64,000 bases of DNA from Abelmoschus esculentus (lineage: Eukaryota; Streptophyta; Magnoliopsida; Malvales; Malvaceae). The stretch's first letter is position 1. Each line of letters opens with the position of its first letter. Shown here one piece after another: positions 1-11,500 of this stretch. The notes beneath the pieces were generated by a model. The model did no database searches and had not been told where the DNA came from. It worked only from the letters and a program-made list of their open reading frames with translations. Position numbers and translations under genes: made by a program. Where the stretch lies: NCBI GenBank assembly GCA_035048815.1, contig JAUCBN010000047.1, positions 10,134,001 to 10,198,000 on the forward strand, read 5' to 3'.

Positions 1-914
1 GTTCATCGCTGCCATCCTTTGCAAAATCTCCTGGTACGGGTCTGCTGCGGCAGAGGTGTGGGCAGTGTCTGGTATGTCTGCCGTGTACTGGCCCCGGCAG
101 CTGTATCAGCAGTGAACTGCTGTGGCGTTGCTTGGACTGGCTCTGCCTGCGTGATCTACATGACTTTGTGACAAAAGTCTCTGGTCCATCCTCGCCTTTG
201 GGGAGTGTATTCGTCTGTATCTTCTATTGGTACACCTGCGGCAACACACAAACCGGTGATCAAACATGGGAAATATAATGGTCCTCTATCCTTGTTACCA
301 CATTCGTGAATTTCACGTAAGATGATCTCTCCGACATTTATGGTCCTTTTGTTGATGATCGATTGTATAAGCACCAATCTCTTCCGGTCCACCGTGCTAT
401 CGTGGGATGTGGGGATGAGGCGTCGCTTGACAAAGGTGTTCCACAGTTTGGCCTCGGGCTTTAGGCTTTGCCTTGTTACGGATCCTCTATGGGTACCGGT
501 TTCCCATGGAGTATTCACGTAACAACGGTCTTCTTTGATTAACTCATAATCCTCGACAGTGATGTCCTCCTTGAATTCAGCGTGAACATCACTGTTCGGA
601 GTGAGGCCGTAGAAATCGTTGATGGTCTCGGCATCTAACTGGACAGGCCTGCCGCGGTAGTGAACAAAGAGGGAATCTTTGCTGGGCCCGTGCGCATAGA
701 ATTCCCGCACGATGGTTGCGTTTTCCTGGGCAGGTTGGAGAAAGAAAATTTCCCAATCTTGGTACTTGATTCTATCAAAGAGATAATGCTCGATACTGTA
801 GTTTTCATCATCCGAATGTTGGAAGCCTTGTTCTTCCCACAATTGCCGGGCAATGAAAGACCGGTTGAAACGGTCTTCACCATTGGCTGGGGCAAATCGC
901 TTGTAAGTGGCCAT
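1..914 (-). pseudogene. Element A ORF2: putative plant transposon protein (PF20167-type), broken
   Basis: Chosen start is the ATG at 914 (MATYKRFAPAN), which matches the starts in B, C and F; the reading frame upstream of it is leader. The conserved domain (QLWEEQGF, REFYAHGP, RGRPVQLDAETIN, SLKPEAKLWNTFVKRR, RTINVGEIILREIHECG) is intact to about residue 252. A TAG stop at 156-158 replaces the CAG (Gln) present in B and C, just before the Gln/Pro-rich tail; homology to that tail continues to position 1. The biochemical role of this domain is not known. In Athila-type elements an ORF here is often called env-like, but I see no signal peptide or membrane segment. Confidence 0.85.
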
Positions 915-1075
915 CAATATTGTGAGAGATTTATTTCTTGGAGATTTTTCTTGGAAAAAATCTAAGAATTTCACGAAGAATTGTGAGTAGGCAGAGAGTA
1001 TTATGAGAGTAAGATTGTAAGGAATTCTAAAGAAAACAAGAAAGCAAGGGTGAATAGTTCAACAGGAAGGGGTTT

Positions 1076-1083
1076 CTTATATA
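1076..1083 (-). promoter_or_regulatory. Internal TATA box upstream of ORF2 (element A)
   Basis: On the minus strand this reads TATATAAG inside CCTATATAAG, about 160 bp upstream of the ORF2 ATG. The same box with conserved flanks occurs in B, C and F, and resembles the LTR core promoter (CCTATATAAA). It is probably a second promoter for ORF2. Confidence 0.55.
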
Positions 1084-1395
1084 GGCCTCGGCCTTGTGAC
1101 CGTTTGAATCCACTAGCCGTTTTGTAGCCGTTATTCTTTACTATCGTTTCCTTTTCTGCCGTGGCAGGAATCTCGGTAGACTAGCCGTTACACTGTTCTG
1201 ACCGTTGAAACTGCTGCAGCTCTGGTACTGTTTTCTGCCTCGGCAGAGTTCCTGCTGTGAACTATTTCTCCTTTATTCTTGCTTATTATCCTAAATAAAA
1301 ATTAAACACACAAAAAGAAAAGTACTTAAAGCAAAAACAAAAAATAAAAATAAACTAAACTAATCCTAATATAATAATGAGAAAAAGGGAGGAGA

Positions 1396-3947
1396 TCATG
1401 TTACTGGTGGAGTGCATGCAAATGCATCTCCCAAGATGATTCTCTCTTGTTGGCCAGAATTATAAATCGGTTATGGGCCACTCCCTTTTGCTGTGTGTCG
1501 ATCCATCTTGAACTTGATCTTTTTGCCAAATAACCTACCGAGCAGACTGTCAAGGCAGGATATTTTTGTGTCTACTGTGTGGATGGCCTTGCACTCTTCT
1601 GGACCATCGTATTTTTTTAAGTTATGGAATGCATTGAGTTTGACTTGTTGGTCATTAACCCTCATTGTCAACTCTCCTTTTTCCACATCAATTAAGGTGC
1701 GTCCAGTTGCAAGGAAAGGTCTCCCTAGGATGATCGGTGCATTATCATCTGCTTTACAATCAAGGACAAGAAAGTCAGCAGGAAAAATAAATTTATCGAC
1801 TCTTACCAGTATGTCCTCGATTTTGCCTTCGGGTTGCACATATGATCTATCCGCTAGTTGGAGCATAACTGTTGTAGGTTTTGCCCTTCCTATTCCAAGC
1901 TTTTGGAAGACAGATTTGGGCATTAGATTGATGCTTGCTCCAAGGTCGCATAGGGCCTTACCTTCATAACTTTTACCTATCTCACAAGGTATGATAAAGC
2001 AACCAGGGTCCTTCAATTTCGGTGGCATGCGATTGTGTAGCATTGCCATGTATCCCTCGGTAGCAGCACTGTTTCAAACTCACCTATTCGTTTCCTCTTA
2101 GACACCATGTCTTTTAAGAACTTGGCATAGTTAGGCATTTGTTCAATTGCCTCTATGAATGGTATGTTAATGTGGACTTGCTTTAAAATATCAAGGAATT
2201 TTTTGAATTGCTGGTCCTGTTTTTTCTTTTTCAACCTTTGTGGGAAAGGTGGTGGTGGTCTCATCTCATCCAGGGTTTCTTTAGTTTGGAATTTAATACC
2301 TGGCACCACTGAGGTTGTTGCTGTCCCGGCAGGCTGTTCAGTAGCTGTTGTGCTTTCTACCGGGGCAGTGTTATTAGAATCAGTTTGCTCAGCCTCCTCT
2401 TTCTCTGGGTCTGCTGATGGATTTTGGCTTGCTGGAATCTTTTCCTTCAGCTGTAGACCACTCCTAGTAGTGATTGCTTTACACTGTTCATGGCCCATTA
2501 CCTTAGCAACTTCAGTATTGCTAGGTAGTCCTCCTTGTGGTCTAGTGTTTATATTTTGAGCAAACTGGCCAACCTGGGTTTCTAGCGTTTTAATGGCCGC
2601 TTCTTGATTCTACAACCTCATCTCAGTTCTATTCATAAAAGCATCTGTCCTTTTGATGAAATTACTGTTCTCTACCATGTATGACTCTATTTTCATCATA
2701 AAGGCTTTAAGAGTGTTCTCCAAAAAACTTACCGATTGCTGCTGCATCTGCTGCGGCGGCATTGGCTGCTGGACCTGCTGCGGCGGCAGATGTTGCATTG
2801 GTTGCTGGAATCCTGAAGGTTGGGTGGTTGGGTTTAAGGCATTGTTAGGGTTGCTCCATCATAGGTTGGGATGACTCTTCCATGAGGGGTTGTATGTGTT
2901 GGAAATCATATTGCTTCGGTTGTAATTTCCAACATTCATACCGGTTTCTTGATTTATACAATCAGAGGAACTGTGGTTACCTCCACATAAATCACAATAA
3001 GAATCAATTACCTTAACCTCACGGGTATTTTGTTGTAATTGTAGGTTTTGCACCATCTTTGTAAGAAATGTCAATTGTGTTGCCACTGAATTTGATATGT
3101 CTAACTCATTCACCGTTGCTTGGCGTCTTACTCCTCCTCGCCTAGATGTAGGGAATTGAAAATCGTTCTTTGCGAGTTTGTTCAGTATCTCAATAGCTTC
3201 CTCTGGTGCTTTATAAAGGAGTGTTCCGTTTGCCGAGGCATCTAACATCATTCTTGTTGGGGCATTCGTGGCATTATAGAACATGGTCACGTGTGTCCAT
3301 AGAGGAAATCCATGCAAAGGAAACTTGTTCAGTAACTCCCTGTATCGCTCCCATGCCTCATACATAGGTTCGTCATCTGTCTGTCGAAAAGAAGTGATTT
3401 CATTACGAATTCTATCATATAAATTTGTGGGATTAAAACGAGTAATAAAATCACTACAGAATTCACTCCAAGATCCAATAGATCCTGCTGGAATGCTATT
3501 TAACCAAGCTTTCGCCCTATCCCTCAGTGAATAGGGGGATAACTTTAATCTCAACACATCTTCATGGACTCCTTGAATTTTAAAAGAATTGAATATCTCC
3601 ACGAAAGACTTGAGATGCTGCCTTGCATCTTCAGTTACAGACCCAGCAAACTGTCCAATAGTGTTAAGCATATTGAACATGACAGGTTTCAGTTCAAAGT
3701 GGGCTGCTTCTATCTCCGGTGTAACGACTCCTGGGTTTAATCCATTTAAGTCCTCTTCTAGGAAGTCTCTGACAGTGAGCTGCCGCGGCCCAGGTGGCGG
3801 CGATAAACCTCCATTACCGGCAGGTAGGTTTTGTCCTGTCGGGTGATCTGCCATAGCTTCTTGGATTTGTCTCCTCAACCTTAGCCTTGTTCGTTCGATC
3901 TCTGGATCTAACACTTATAAAGGTTTGGTTGGGTTGGCCTTGGTCAT
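1396..3947 (-). pseudogene. Element A gag-protease, broken
   Basis: Athila-like polyprotein starting at the ATG at 3947. In order: gag core (FNMLNTIGQF ... LRDRAKAWLNSIP ... DFITRFNPTNLYDRIRNEI), a zinc knuckle of CX2CX3HX4C form (CDLCGGNHSSSDC), a Gln/Pro-rich linker, and a retropepsin-like domain with DLGASINLMP and IILGRPFLATG. DLGAS in place of DTG/DSG is usual for Athila-type proteases. Breaks: a stop at about codon 11, a stop after HPNL (near 2859), a TAG at 2610-2612, a 1-nt deletion near 2070, and CAA-to-TAA at 1471-1473. It cannot make protein. It ends at TGA 1396-1398 with no polymerase following. Confidence 0.9.
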
Positions 3948-4019
3948 ACACCAAGAAAAATCAAAGTAAAATAAAAATAAAAAGAAACAAGAAAATAAAA
4001 AAAAAAATTTAGTTGTCAA

Positions 4020-4037
4020 TCCCCGGCAACGGCGCCA
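4020..4037 (-). promoter_or_regulatory. Primer binding site, tRNA-Asp (element A)
   Basis: On the minus strand this is TGGCGCCGTTGCCGGGGA, a perfect 18-nt complement of the 3' end of plant tRNA-Asp including CCA, starting six bases inside the LTR end. Use of tRNA-Asp is typical of Athila elements. Confidence 0.9.
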
Positions 4038-4043
4038 AAAACT

Positions 4044-5370
4044 TGTCGCGTGTCAAAAGTGTGCGTTTAGTGCAAGTGGACACATCGAAATTAATAAGTG
4101 ATAAGTATTTATCGGATTATCGTCTCCACAGGGATTGGTAGACTCAATATGTCTTCTTCGTCTTCTTGTTCTGTAGAAAGAAATAAAGTAAAACACAAGT
4201 GATTGAGTTTGGATTAACTATACTAAAACAACTACGTAAAAGTAAAGAGAATTGAATATTAGAGAGATAAGTCAGGATCCAGTTGTGTTGTATTGTGGAT
4301 TTGATTGACTTGTCTCTGCCCAATGCAATCCGTATATCACTGCCTCGGCAGCACTGCAGATTACTGCCTTGGCAGCGACGATACTGTCTACCGCGGTAAT
4401 CCCTTGCTCGTGGGTGGACTTTACCAAAGTTCGACAAAGTGTCCTTGGATGACTCCGCTTATCCCTAACTCGAAGTACTGTTGATGACTAGTCCTTGATG
4501 ATACCTCCCGGCGTGAATCAATTATACTCACCAACCAATCTCACACTTCTTTTAGCCGTTGAAACTCTTAACCTATCCCTAGGCCGAGTTAGTATTTCGC
4601 TATTGAAACACCGTACTTACCCCTTTCGTGAATCTAACTCTCCCGAGTTTAGATAAATGGATTACTCACAAACTTCTCTCCCGAGCTTGAATGTAAGAAC
4701 AAGGAATAACAAAGGATAAGCAAACCTTGATAGTTTTATTGCATTGAAACAAAGACAAAGTACAATCTCCTCTCACAAATACTAACAACCTTCACCTAAA
4801 CCCTAAGAAAGCTTAGAACATAGTTGAGAGAAAGAAAACAAAGGGTTTATGAATCCGCTCTCTCTAGGTATTCTTGTCTCATACATTGGACGGCTAGGTC
4901 TTTTTATAGGCTAGACCTAGGGCAAGCCTTTCCTAAGTAGAATACAACTTGGAGTAGGGAACAAGTCATGTACATAATTAAAATATTTCCAAGTTTAATT
5001 CAATTAAGAGGCTTTCCCGCGTGGTCTTGTCTTGGGCTTTCCCTCATGCTAGCCAGCTCCGATCCATGTGCTTTAAGTCCAGACACGTCCCTTGGATTTT
5101 TCTCTTCCAATCGCCTACAGTCTTGCTTCCTGGCTCTCTGCTGCTGCCTCGACATCATGTCCTGCCTCGGCCTTGTTGCTTCCGCGGCAATGGTTCTCCT
5201 GCACAGATACAAAAATGCAGTAAAACTTGCCTTTTCTGTAAATATGAGTTCTATGAGCTTAACTTCTAAATATATCACATTAAGTACATGCATTGGTCCA
5301 AGTGGGTGTAAATTCGGTGATTAATGCCCATAAAAGGTGTAAAAAGTGATAGTGAGTTGAGCACTTATCA
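4044..5370 (-). repeat. Element A 5' LTR
   Basis: 1327 bp, TG...CA ends (TGATAAGTGC to CACGCGACA on the minus strand). Homologous to the LTRs of B, C and F. Carries TGCCNNGGCA palindromes, for example at 4341-4350 and 4365-4374. Confidence 0.92.
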
Positions 5371-6196
5371 GAGTTCACCTTAAGACTCATTGTTTTCTTT
5401 CTCTCAAATTATGTTCTAAGTTTTCTTAGGGTTTAGGTGAAGGTTGTTAAGTATTTTTTAGAGCAGATTGAACTTTGTTCTTTGTTTTCAATGCAATAAA
5501 TATATCAAGGTTTTCTTATCCTTTTCCATTCTTTGTTCTTGCATTCAAGCTCGGTAGAGAAGTTTGTGAGTAATCTATTTATCTAGACTCGGGAGAGTTA
5601 GATTCACGAAAGGGATAAGTACGGTATTTCAATCGCGAAATACTAACTCAGCCTAGGGATAGGTTAGAGTTTCAGCGGCTAAAAGAAGTGTGAGATTGGT
5701 TGGTGGGTATAATTGATTCACGTCGGGAGGTATCATCAAGGATTAGTCATCAACAGTACTTCGACTTAGGGATAAGCGGAGTCATCCAAGGACACTTTGC
5801 CGAACTTTGATAAAGACCATCCATGAGCAAGGGATTGCCGCGGCGGACAGTATCGTCGCTTCCAAGGCAGTAATCCGCAGTACTAGCGAGGCAGTGATGT
5901 ACAATTGCATTGGACAGAGACAAGTCAATCAAGTCCACAATACAACACAACTGGATCCTGCCCTCTCTCTTAATCAGATCTCATCTTTATTCTTAGTTTT
6001 CTTTATTTCAATTTATTTAGTCTCATCAAAACCAAATTTACCTATGTCTTTATTTTATTTCTTTTTACAGAGCAAGAAGACGAAAGAGACATATTAAGTA
6101 GACCAATCCCTGTGGAGACGATACACGATTATACTGATCACTTTATTACTTGCGATGTGTCCACTTGCACCAATTGCGCACTTTTGACACGCAATA
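5371..6196 (+). repeat. Element F 5' LTR, right part
   Basis: Matches the inner and right portion of the family LTR and ends ...GACACGCAATA just before the primer site, a degenerate form of ...GACACGCGACA. The left portion lies on the far side of element A, outside the window. Confidence 0.88.
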
Positions 6197-6202
6197 AGTT
6201 TT

Positions 6203-6220
6203 TGGCGCCGTTGCCGGGGA
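6203..6220 (+). promoter_or_regulatory. Primer binding site, tRNA-Asp (element F)
   Basis: TGGCGCCGTTGCCGGGGA, a perfect complement of the plant tRNA-Asp 3' end. Confidence 0.9.
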
Positions 6221-6337
6221 TTGACAACTAAATTTTGTTTTCTTTATTTTCTTGCTTTTAGTTATTTTTACTAACATATTTTGTTTTTCTTTTTCTTTAA
6301 AAATTATAGGTGTGTTTCAAGTTGAAGGATTTTCAAG

Positions 6338-7525
6338 ATGCAAGGAGAAAGAAAGAAATCTATTCGGGAGTTGATGTTGGAAGATATGAATCGAGCCAAT
6401 CAAGAATTTCCAAGATTAAATGATGATTATCTATGCCAACCAAGAGCAACCCAAAAAGTTTATGCCTGGCCAAATTTTTGTTTTAATTGTGGAGATGATC
6501 GTTTGGTTAGCAATTGCCCGTATAGTACTAGAACATATGGCCACATAGAGGACCGTAGATGGAACGAACAACAAAATCCTTCATGGTATGATCAAAACGC
6601 TCAAAATTTTTACCATGAAAATTTTGTTGATGTTACAGATAAGCCATGACAATATAATTCTTCTCAAGAGTATTCAAATTCATTTGAGGAAACATTGAAA
6701 GCGTCAATGGCTAGAATTGAAGAATTAATGACAGAACAATCAAAGTCATTCGATGCATATATAGCTAGATTGGATGCACCCTTGCGGGATTCAGAAGATC
6801 AATTGCAGAGATCTATATATACCATGGATACCATGGAATCTGAGGATTACTCTCACTCACAATTGCCTGGGCAATTACATGAAGACATGCTCGATCAACA
6901 AGATGGCAATGCCGTGATAATGGAATATGAGAAGGTAATGATTGAACCTTTTGAATTCTTTAAAAACTCATCTCTTCCATTGCATGTATCTTTCGAGGAG
7001 TCAACGTTACAAGATTTGAAGCCATCACAAATAGGATATGATTATTTGGAAGATGATATTTTATCTGTGATAATTCCATCTAATAGTAGCTCTAAACCAA
7101 AATCTCTATTGATGGAGATTTTTGAGAAGCATAAAGAACAATTTGTGTTGATTCTTGAAGACTTCAAGAAAGATGATTCTTCATTTTACGTACACAGAAT
7201 TTTGGCAAAGGACTGCCACGACAATTGGCTAGCACAGCAATTGCCTCAACAACAAAGGCTATATCCAACCATTCTGAAAGTCAACAAGAATGAGGTAATT
7301 AAATGGTTGGATATTGATATAATTTTTTCTAACGAGATATTCATGCTTTCAGGAATAATATTAAGTTGGAGGATAGGCATGGACTACAAAAGAACACAAA
7401 CGGAAGACACCTCCACCATGATAGCACAAATAGGAGTATCCGTACCCGCATTAACCCATATCTTTTTGAGTAGAATTGTCACTCGATGGAGGGTGCAGAT
7501 GGACTATAAGAAATATCAGAAATGA
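6338..7525 (+). pseudogene. Element F ORF1: gag-remnant fusion, unknown function
   Basis: One reading frame of about 396 codons with a TGA at 6647-6649 (probably from CGA). An N-terminal segment has a cysteine cluster (CFNCGDDRLVSNC) like a decayed zinc knuckle. After it, a stretch beginning EETLKASMARIEELM resembles the post-knuckle region of the A/B/C gag (LENTLKAFMMK). The C-terminal 200 residues (IEPFEFFKNSSLPL, MEIFEKHKEQFVLILEDFKK) match nothing I recognise. The gag core and protease are absent although LTRs and ORF2 are shared with A/B/C. The 537 bp after this ORF up to ORF2 hold the internal promoter region and no other gene. Confidence 0.6.
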
Positions 7526-7894
7526 CCTTCTATAAGTTTTCTTTATATTCTTATTTTATATTAATTTTCTCTTTTATTTTATTTGGTATTTTCATGAATT
7601 CTCTTAATTATGGTGTTTAGGAATAATTATCTTCTCATTACTTGAATGTTTCTTTCTTTATTGATGTTTATCTTTTTAGGATAGGACAATAAAGCAAGAA
7701 TAAAGGAGAAGTAGTTCACAACAAGAAGCCTGCTACCGAGGCAGTACACAGTGTCAGAGCCGCAGCAGTCCCAACGGGCAGAACAGTGTAACGGCTAGTT
7801 TGCCGAGATTCCCGCCGCGGCAGAAAAGGAAACGATAGTAAATACTAACGGCTATAAAACGACTAGTGGTTCAAACGGTCACAAGGCCGAGGCC

Positions 7895-7902
7895 TATATA
7901 AG
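7895..7902 (+). promoter_or_regulatory. Internal TATA box upstream of ORF2 (element F)
   Basis: TATATAAG within GAGGCCTATATAAG, 160 bp before the ORF2 ATG. Flanks match C at 27376-27383 although the upstream ORF differs, so it travels with ORF2. Confidence 0.55.
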
Positions 7903-8062
7903 CAATCTCTCCCTCTTGAACTATTCACTCTTGCATTCTTGTTTTCTTTAGAATATTTGATAATCTTGCTCTCACAATACTCTCTGCCTACTCTCAAACC
8001 TTCTTGATATTTTCAGAATTTCTTCAAGAAAATTTCCAAGAATCTCAACTTTCAAAATCCTT

Positions 8063-8488
8063 ATGGCCACCTACAAACGTTTTGCCCCAACCAATGTTGA
8101 AGACCGCTTCAACAAGTCTTTCATCACTCGGCAGTTATGGGAGGAGCAAGGGTTCCAACATTCCGACGAAGAAAATTACGGCATCGAGCACTATTTGTTC
8201 GATAGAATCAAGTACCAAGATTGGGAAATCTTTTGCCTACAACCTGCCCAGGCCAATGCCACCATCGTGTGGGAATTCTAAGCGCACGGGCCAAGCAAGG
8301 ACTCCATTTTTGTCCACTACCGGGGCAGGCCTGTCCAGCTTGATGCCGAGACCATCAACCAATTCTACGGCCTCACACCTGACCATGATGTACATGCTGA
8401 ATTCATGGAGGATATCACTGCCGAGGATTATGAATTGATTAAAGACGACCTTTGCTACAACAATACTCCATGGGAAACCGGTGCCCAT
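8063..8488 (+). pseudogene. Element F ORF2, truncated
   Basis: N-terminal 142 codons of the PF20167-type protein (MATYKRFAPTN ... QLWEEQGFQHSDEENYG). A TAA at 8279-8281 replaces the Tyr of REFYAHG, and the Arg before it is Trp (CGG to TGG). Homology continues in frame to GAH and is then cut by the deletion into the LTR. Confidence 0.85.
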
Positions 8489-9020
8489 AGAGTTTCAGCG
8501 GCTAAAAGAAGTGTGAGATTGGTTGGTGGGTATAATTGATTCACGCCGGGAGGTATCATCAAGGACTAGTCATCAACAGTACTTCGACTTAGGGATAAGA
8601 GGAGTCATCCAAGGACACTTTGCCGAACTTTGATAAAGTCCACCCACGAGCAAGGGATTGCCGCGGCAGACAAGTATCGTTGCTGCCAAGGCAGTAATCT
8701 ACAGTACTGCCGAGGCAGTGATATACAATTACATTGGATAGAGACAAGTCAATCAAGTCCACAATACAACACAACTGGATCCTGCCCTCTCTCTTAATCA
8801 GATCTCATCTTTATTCTTAGTTTTCTTTATTTCAATTTATTTAGTTTCATCAAAACCAAATTTATTTGTGTCTTTATTTTATTTCTTTTTATAGAGCAAG
8901 AAGACAAAGGAGGCATATTAAGTAGACCAATCCCTGTGGAGACGATACACGATTATACTGATCACTTTATTACTTGCGATGTGTCCACTTGAACCAATTG
9001 CGCACTTTTGACACGCAACA
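8488..9020 (+). repeat. Element F 3' LTR, right part, with deletion junction
   Basis: Family LTR from its GTTTCAGCGGC segment to the CACGCAACA end. TAGAG at 8488-8492 is the overlap between ORF2 (CCATAGAG in A) and the LTR (GTTAGAG), a 5-bp microhomology marking an illegitimate-recombination deletion. Confidence 0.85.
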
Positions 9021-9022
9021 CT

Positions 9023-10405
9023 GAGCATGATGGGTTAGTTCTGTAGAAGGGAAAGATTTTGGTTCCTAATGAAGCAACTTTGTGTTCTCTTCTTTTATGC
9101 GAAATTCATTATTCCAACGTGGCAGGCCATGCGTATGTGTATCGTACTCATCATCGATTGGCAGCGAATTTTTTTTGGTCTAATATGCGTCATGATGTTA
9201 CCCAATTTGTCCTCCACTGTCAAGTATATCAACGGATGAAAAGTGAGAGCTTTTCACCGGCCGGTTTGTTGCAGCCTTTGTCTATTCCCCAAAATGTTTT
9301 TGAGGATATCTCTTTGAAATTCATTTTGGGACTTCCTAAATCGAATGGAAAGGAAACGATTTTAGTGGTTGTGGATCATCTCATCAAATATGGTCATTTT
9401 TTTGCACTTTCTAAACATCTGGATAGCCACATTATTGCTCAAGTATTAGTTGAAGGTATGGTTAAACTTCATGGCATTCCCCGATCGATAGTTAGCGATA
9501 AAGATCATTTTTTTATTAGCGAGCTTTGGACTGAATTGGCTAGAATGCAGGATAAAAAATTGAATATGAGTTCTGCTTACCACCCCAAAATGGATGGACA
9601 AACCAAAGCTTTGAATCGCTGTTTAGGAATGTACTTACGGTGCATGGCCGATGAAGACCCCCACCATTTGTTGAGCTATTTATCGTGGGCGAAATACTGG
9701 TATAATACGGCATACCAACATTCGGCAGGTATGAATCCATTTAAGGCCTTGTATGGTCGCAATCCACCGGCTATATGAGATTATTTAATGGAAAACTCTT
9801 CGAACGCTCAGGTGAATTAGGCGCTGCACGAGCATGATGAAATCCTCCGCCTCTTGAAGACGAATCTTCTTAAAGATCAAGTTCGGATGAAAAATCAAGC
9901 TGATAAGAAATATCCTGAATTGGAATTGAAAGTGGGAAGTTGGGTGTTCGTTAAACTATAACCATACTAACAAATTTCTCTTCGTCTTCACCAGCAACAG
10001 AAACTCATTCCGCGTTTTTTCGGACCTTATCAGATTGATAAACGTGTGGGAGAGGTAGCCTATAAATTGAAGTTGTTTGGTGGAACGAAAACTCATCCGG
10101 TGTTTCATGTTTCCTAGCTCACGCGATGTCACGGCCATTCTTTGCATCAGATAACACCCTTACCTCTGCTACACGAGGAGTTCACTGGTTCAACTTCAGT
10201 TTTGAACCTTGAGGACAAGGTTCCTTTGCTAGGCGGGGATAATGTTAAGGGAGAGACGGAAAATACAATCGCCAGTTCTTCATGTGCAGTGAACCAAAAA
10301 GAGAAGAAGGTGTCAAGCTCTATGAAAGCGGGAATAACAACCAGGTGCCAAGGAATACGGGAGAGGAAGCCTCCAAAATACCTAACTGATTTTGTTAGAT
10401 TTTAG
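9023..10405 (+). pseudogene. Ty3/Gypsy integrase fragment (Reina/chromovirus-like)
   Basis: Decayed C-terminal pol. The start corresponds to a zinc-binding region with H...H and a final HCQVYQRMK, where the second Cys of CxxC is Tyr. The integrase core follows: ILVVVDHLIKYGHF, a conserved SDKD, SSAYHPKMDGQT, and WYNTAYQHSAGMNPFKALYGR. The C-terminal part (KVGSWVFVKL, FFGPYQI, THPVFHVS, LEDKVPLLGGDNV) runs to about 10.24 kb. In-frame stops occur at positions expected for Trp, Arg (CGA to TGA, 9776-9778) and Gln. No RT or RNase H is in the window; element F occupies the 5' side. Confidence 0.88.
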
Positions 10406-10549
10406 GTTGGTTGTTTCTCTTATAAATAATGGGTTATTCAGCTAAAGAAATCATGTAAAACCTGAAGAATTTTCTCATTCCTTAATTAAAATCCTCTTTA
10501 CTTTCTCCTGCTTAATTTTCCTTAGCTTCTTCTTTAATCATCTGTGACA
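10243..10549 (+). repeat. Candidate short 3' LTR of the Gypsy relic
   Basis: Starts TGTTAAGGGAGAG right after the LEDKVPLLGGDN coding tail and ends ATCTGTGACA; contains TTATAAATAAT near 10420. Length and position suit a Reina-type LTR. No second LTR is visible, so the limits are inferred. Confidence 0.35.
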
Positions 10550-10745
10550 TAAGTGTATTATGAAGAGCAAAGAAACTAGTAATGTAAAAAAAAAATGCAT
10601 CAGATCATATTCAGCTACAGAAACTATTTAATGAGATCAGTTTTATTACAACTAAATTTAACCTAAACTATACATGATATGTGAAAAAAAATTTAAAGGG
10701 TAAATATTCGGTGTAAAATAAGAGTAAGAGCACCAGCTACTAAAC

Positions 10746-10960
10746 CTTTTACACAAGATCCAGCCTCGGAAGGTTCAGAAGTATCGGGTCCAGCAACACT
10801 TCTCCAGTATTGAAGGGTATGCATTATTGTTTCCTAACTGGTTTGACCTATAAGAGACAAGAAGCTCATAATAAATATGATACTACCATTCAGAAGCAAA
10901 TTCCCCGAAGTAAAAAACCTTAACAAATTCTAACCTTGTCAAAATGACATGATTCAAGGG
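10746..10960 (-). pseudogene. TORTIFOLIA1/SPIRAL2-like pseudogene, downstream exons
   Basis: Minus strand. One short exon remnant (10935 up to about 10960) encodes SLESCHFDK and ends at a GT donor (10934). The next exon (10847-10746) follows a TATAG acceptor and encodes VKPVR then TLQYWRSVAGPDTSEPSEAG, ending at a GT donor. This is the HEAT-repeat end region of plant TOR1/SPR2 microtubule-associated proteins. A 1-bp deletion after VKPVR breaks the frame. The upstream half of the same gene is at 34798-35265, same strand, so the two parts were separated by the transposon nest. 10970-11340 looks like intron; I see nothing else in it. Confidence 0.7.
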
Positions 10961-11500
10961 AATGTTGATCGGATTCTAGTGACCAATGACCTCATCATCT
11001 TGGAATCAAGAGACTAGAAAACACGATCGGTTGCCATGTAGACGAAAATGTCAACCTTAGCTCAAGAAGAATGAACCAAACTAGATTAAAGAAAAAGAAA
11101 GCAAAAGGCAAAAGAGAAAAGTTTGTGGAATATCAATGTAGGCGATAAGCATATAATGATATTGATGCTTGCCAGTGCCACTTTAAATGGTTTATATAGC
11201 CAAGCTTGATATCAAAATTGCCATGCAGGTAAAAAATAATCTATTATAACTACCTAGAACTCTCTGAAACCTTTAACAAACCTAAGTTGTTTATAACAAA
11301 CCAGGATGTATCTGTAGAGAACAGCTTCAAGGAAAAATCGGATTGTGAAGAGCTAGAAGAAACGAGAGCATGTTCTTCTTCCTAATATTCACCCTAATTT
11401 TCTCTTCCTTTAAGTTTTTCAATTGGGCAAATGTCAGACGATTTCGCAGCTGTTGAAACCTGGTCACAGTAAGAGGTTTGGTGAACAAATCAACTGTTTG

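Larger units (their letters stand above)
1..5370 (-). mobile_element. Element A: non-autonomous Athila-like LTR retrotransposon, left part outside window
   Basis: Reading on the minus strand: 5' LTR (4044-5370), tRNA-Asp primer site (4020-4037), gag-protease pseudogene, internal TATA box, ORF2 pseudogene; the 3' LTR lies beyond position 1. LTRs, gag, protease and ORF2 are homologous to B and C. No reverse transcriptase, RNase H or integrase lies between protease and ORF2, so A depends on a helper. It is inserted in the 5' LTR of element F, whose LTR sequence starts abruptly at 5371; GAGTT (5371-5375) is the expected target duplication, but its partner is outside the window. Confidence 0.9.
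5371..9020 (+). mobile_element. Element F: deleted LTR element with variant ORF1
   Basis: Layout: 5' LTR (5371-6196, left part displaced by A), tRNA-Asp primer site, ORF1 pseudogene, internal promoter region, truncated ORF2, truncated 3' LTR ending at 9020. LTRs and ORF2 belong to the A/B/C family, but ORF1 has no gag core or protease. A deletion joins mid-ORF2 directly to mid-LTR at 8488-8492. The shared LTR segments (5666-6196 and 8490-9020) differ at roughly 27 of 531 positions by eye, so F is older than B, C and M. It is inserted in a Gypsy integrase relic, where CTGAG (9021-9025) is the expected TSD. Confidence 0.85.
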
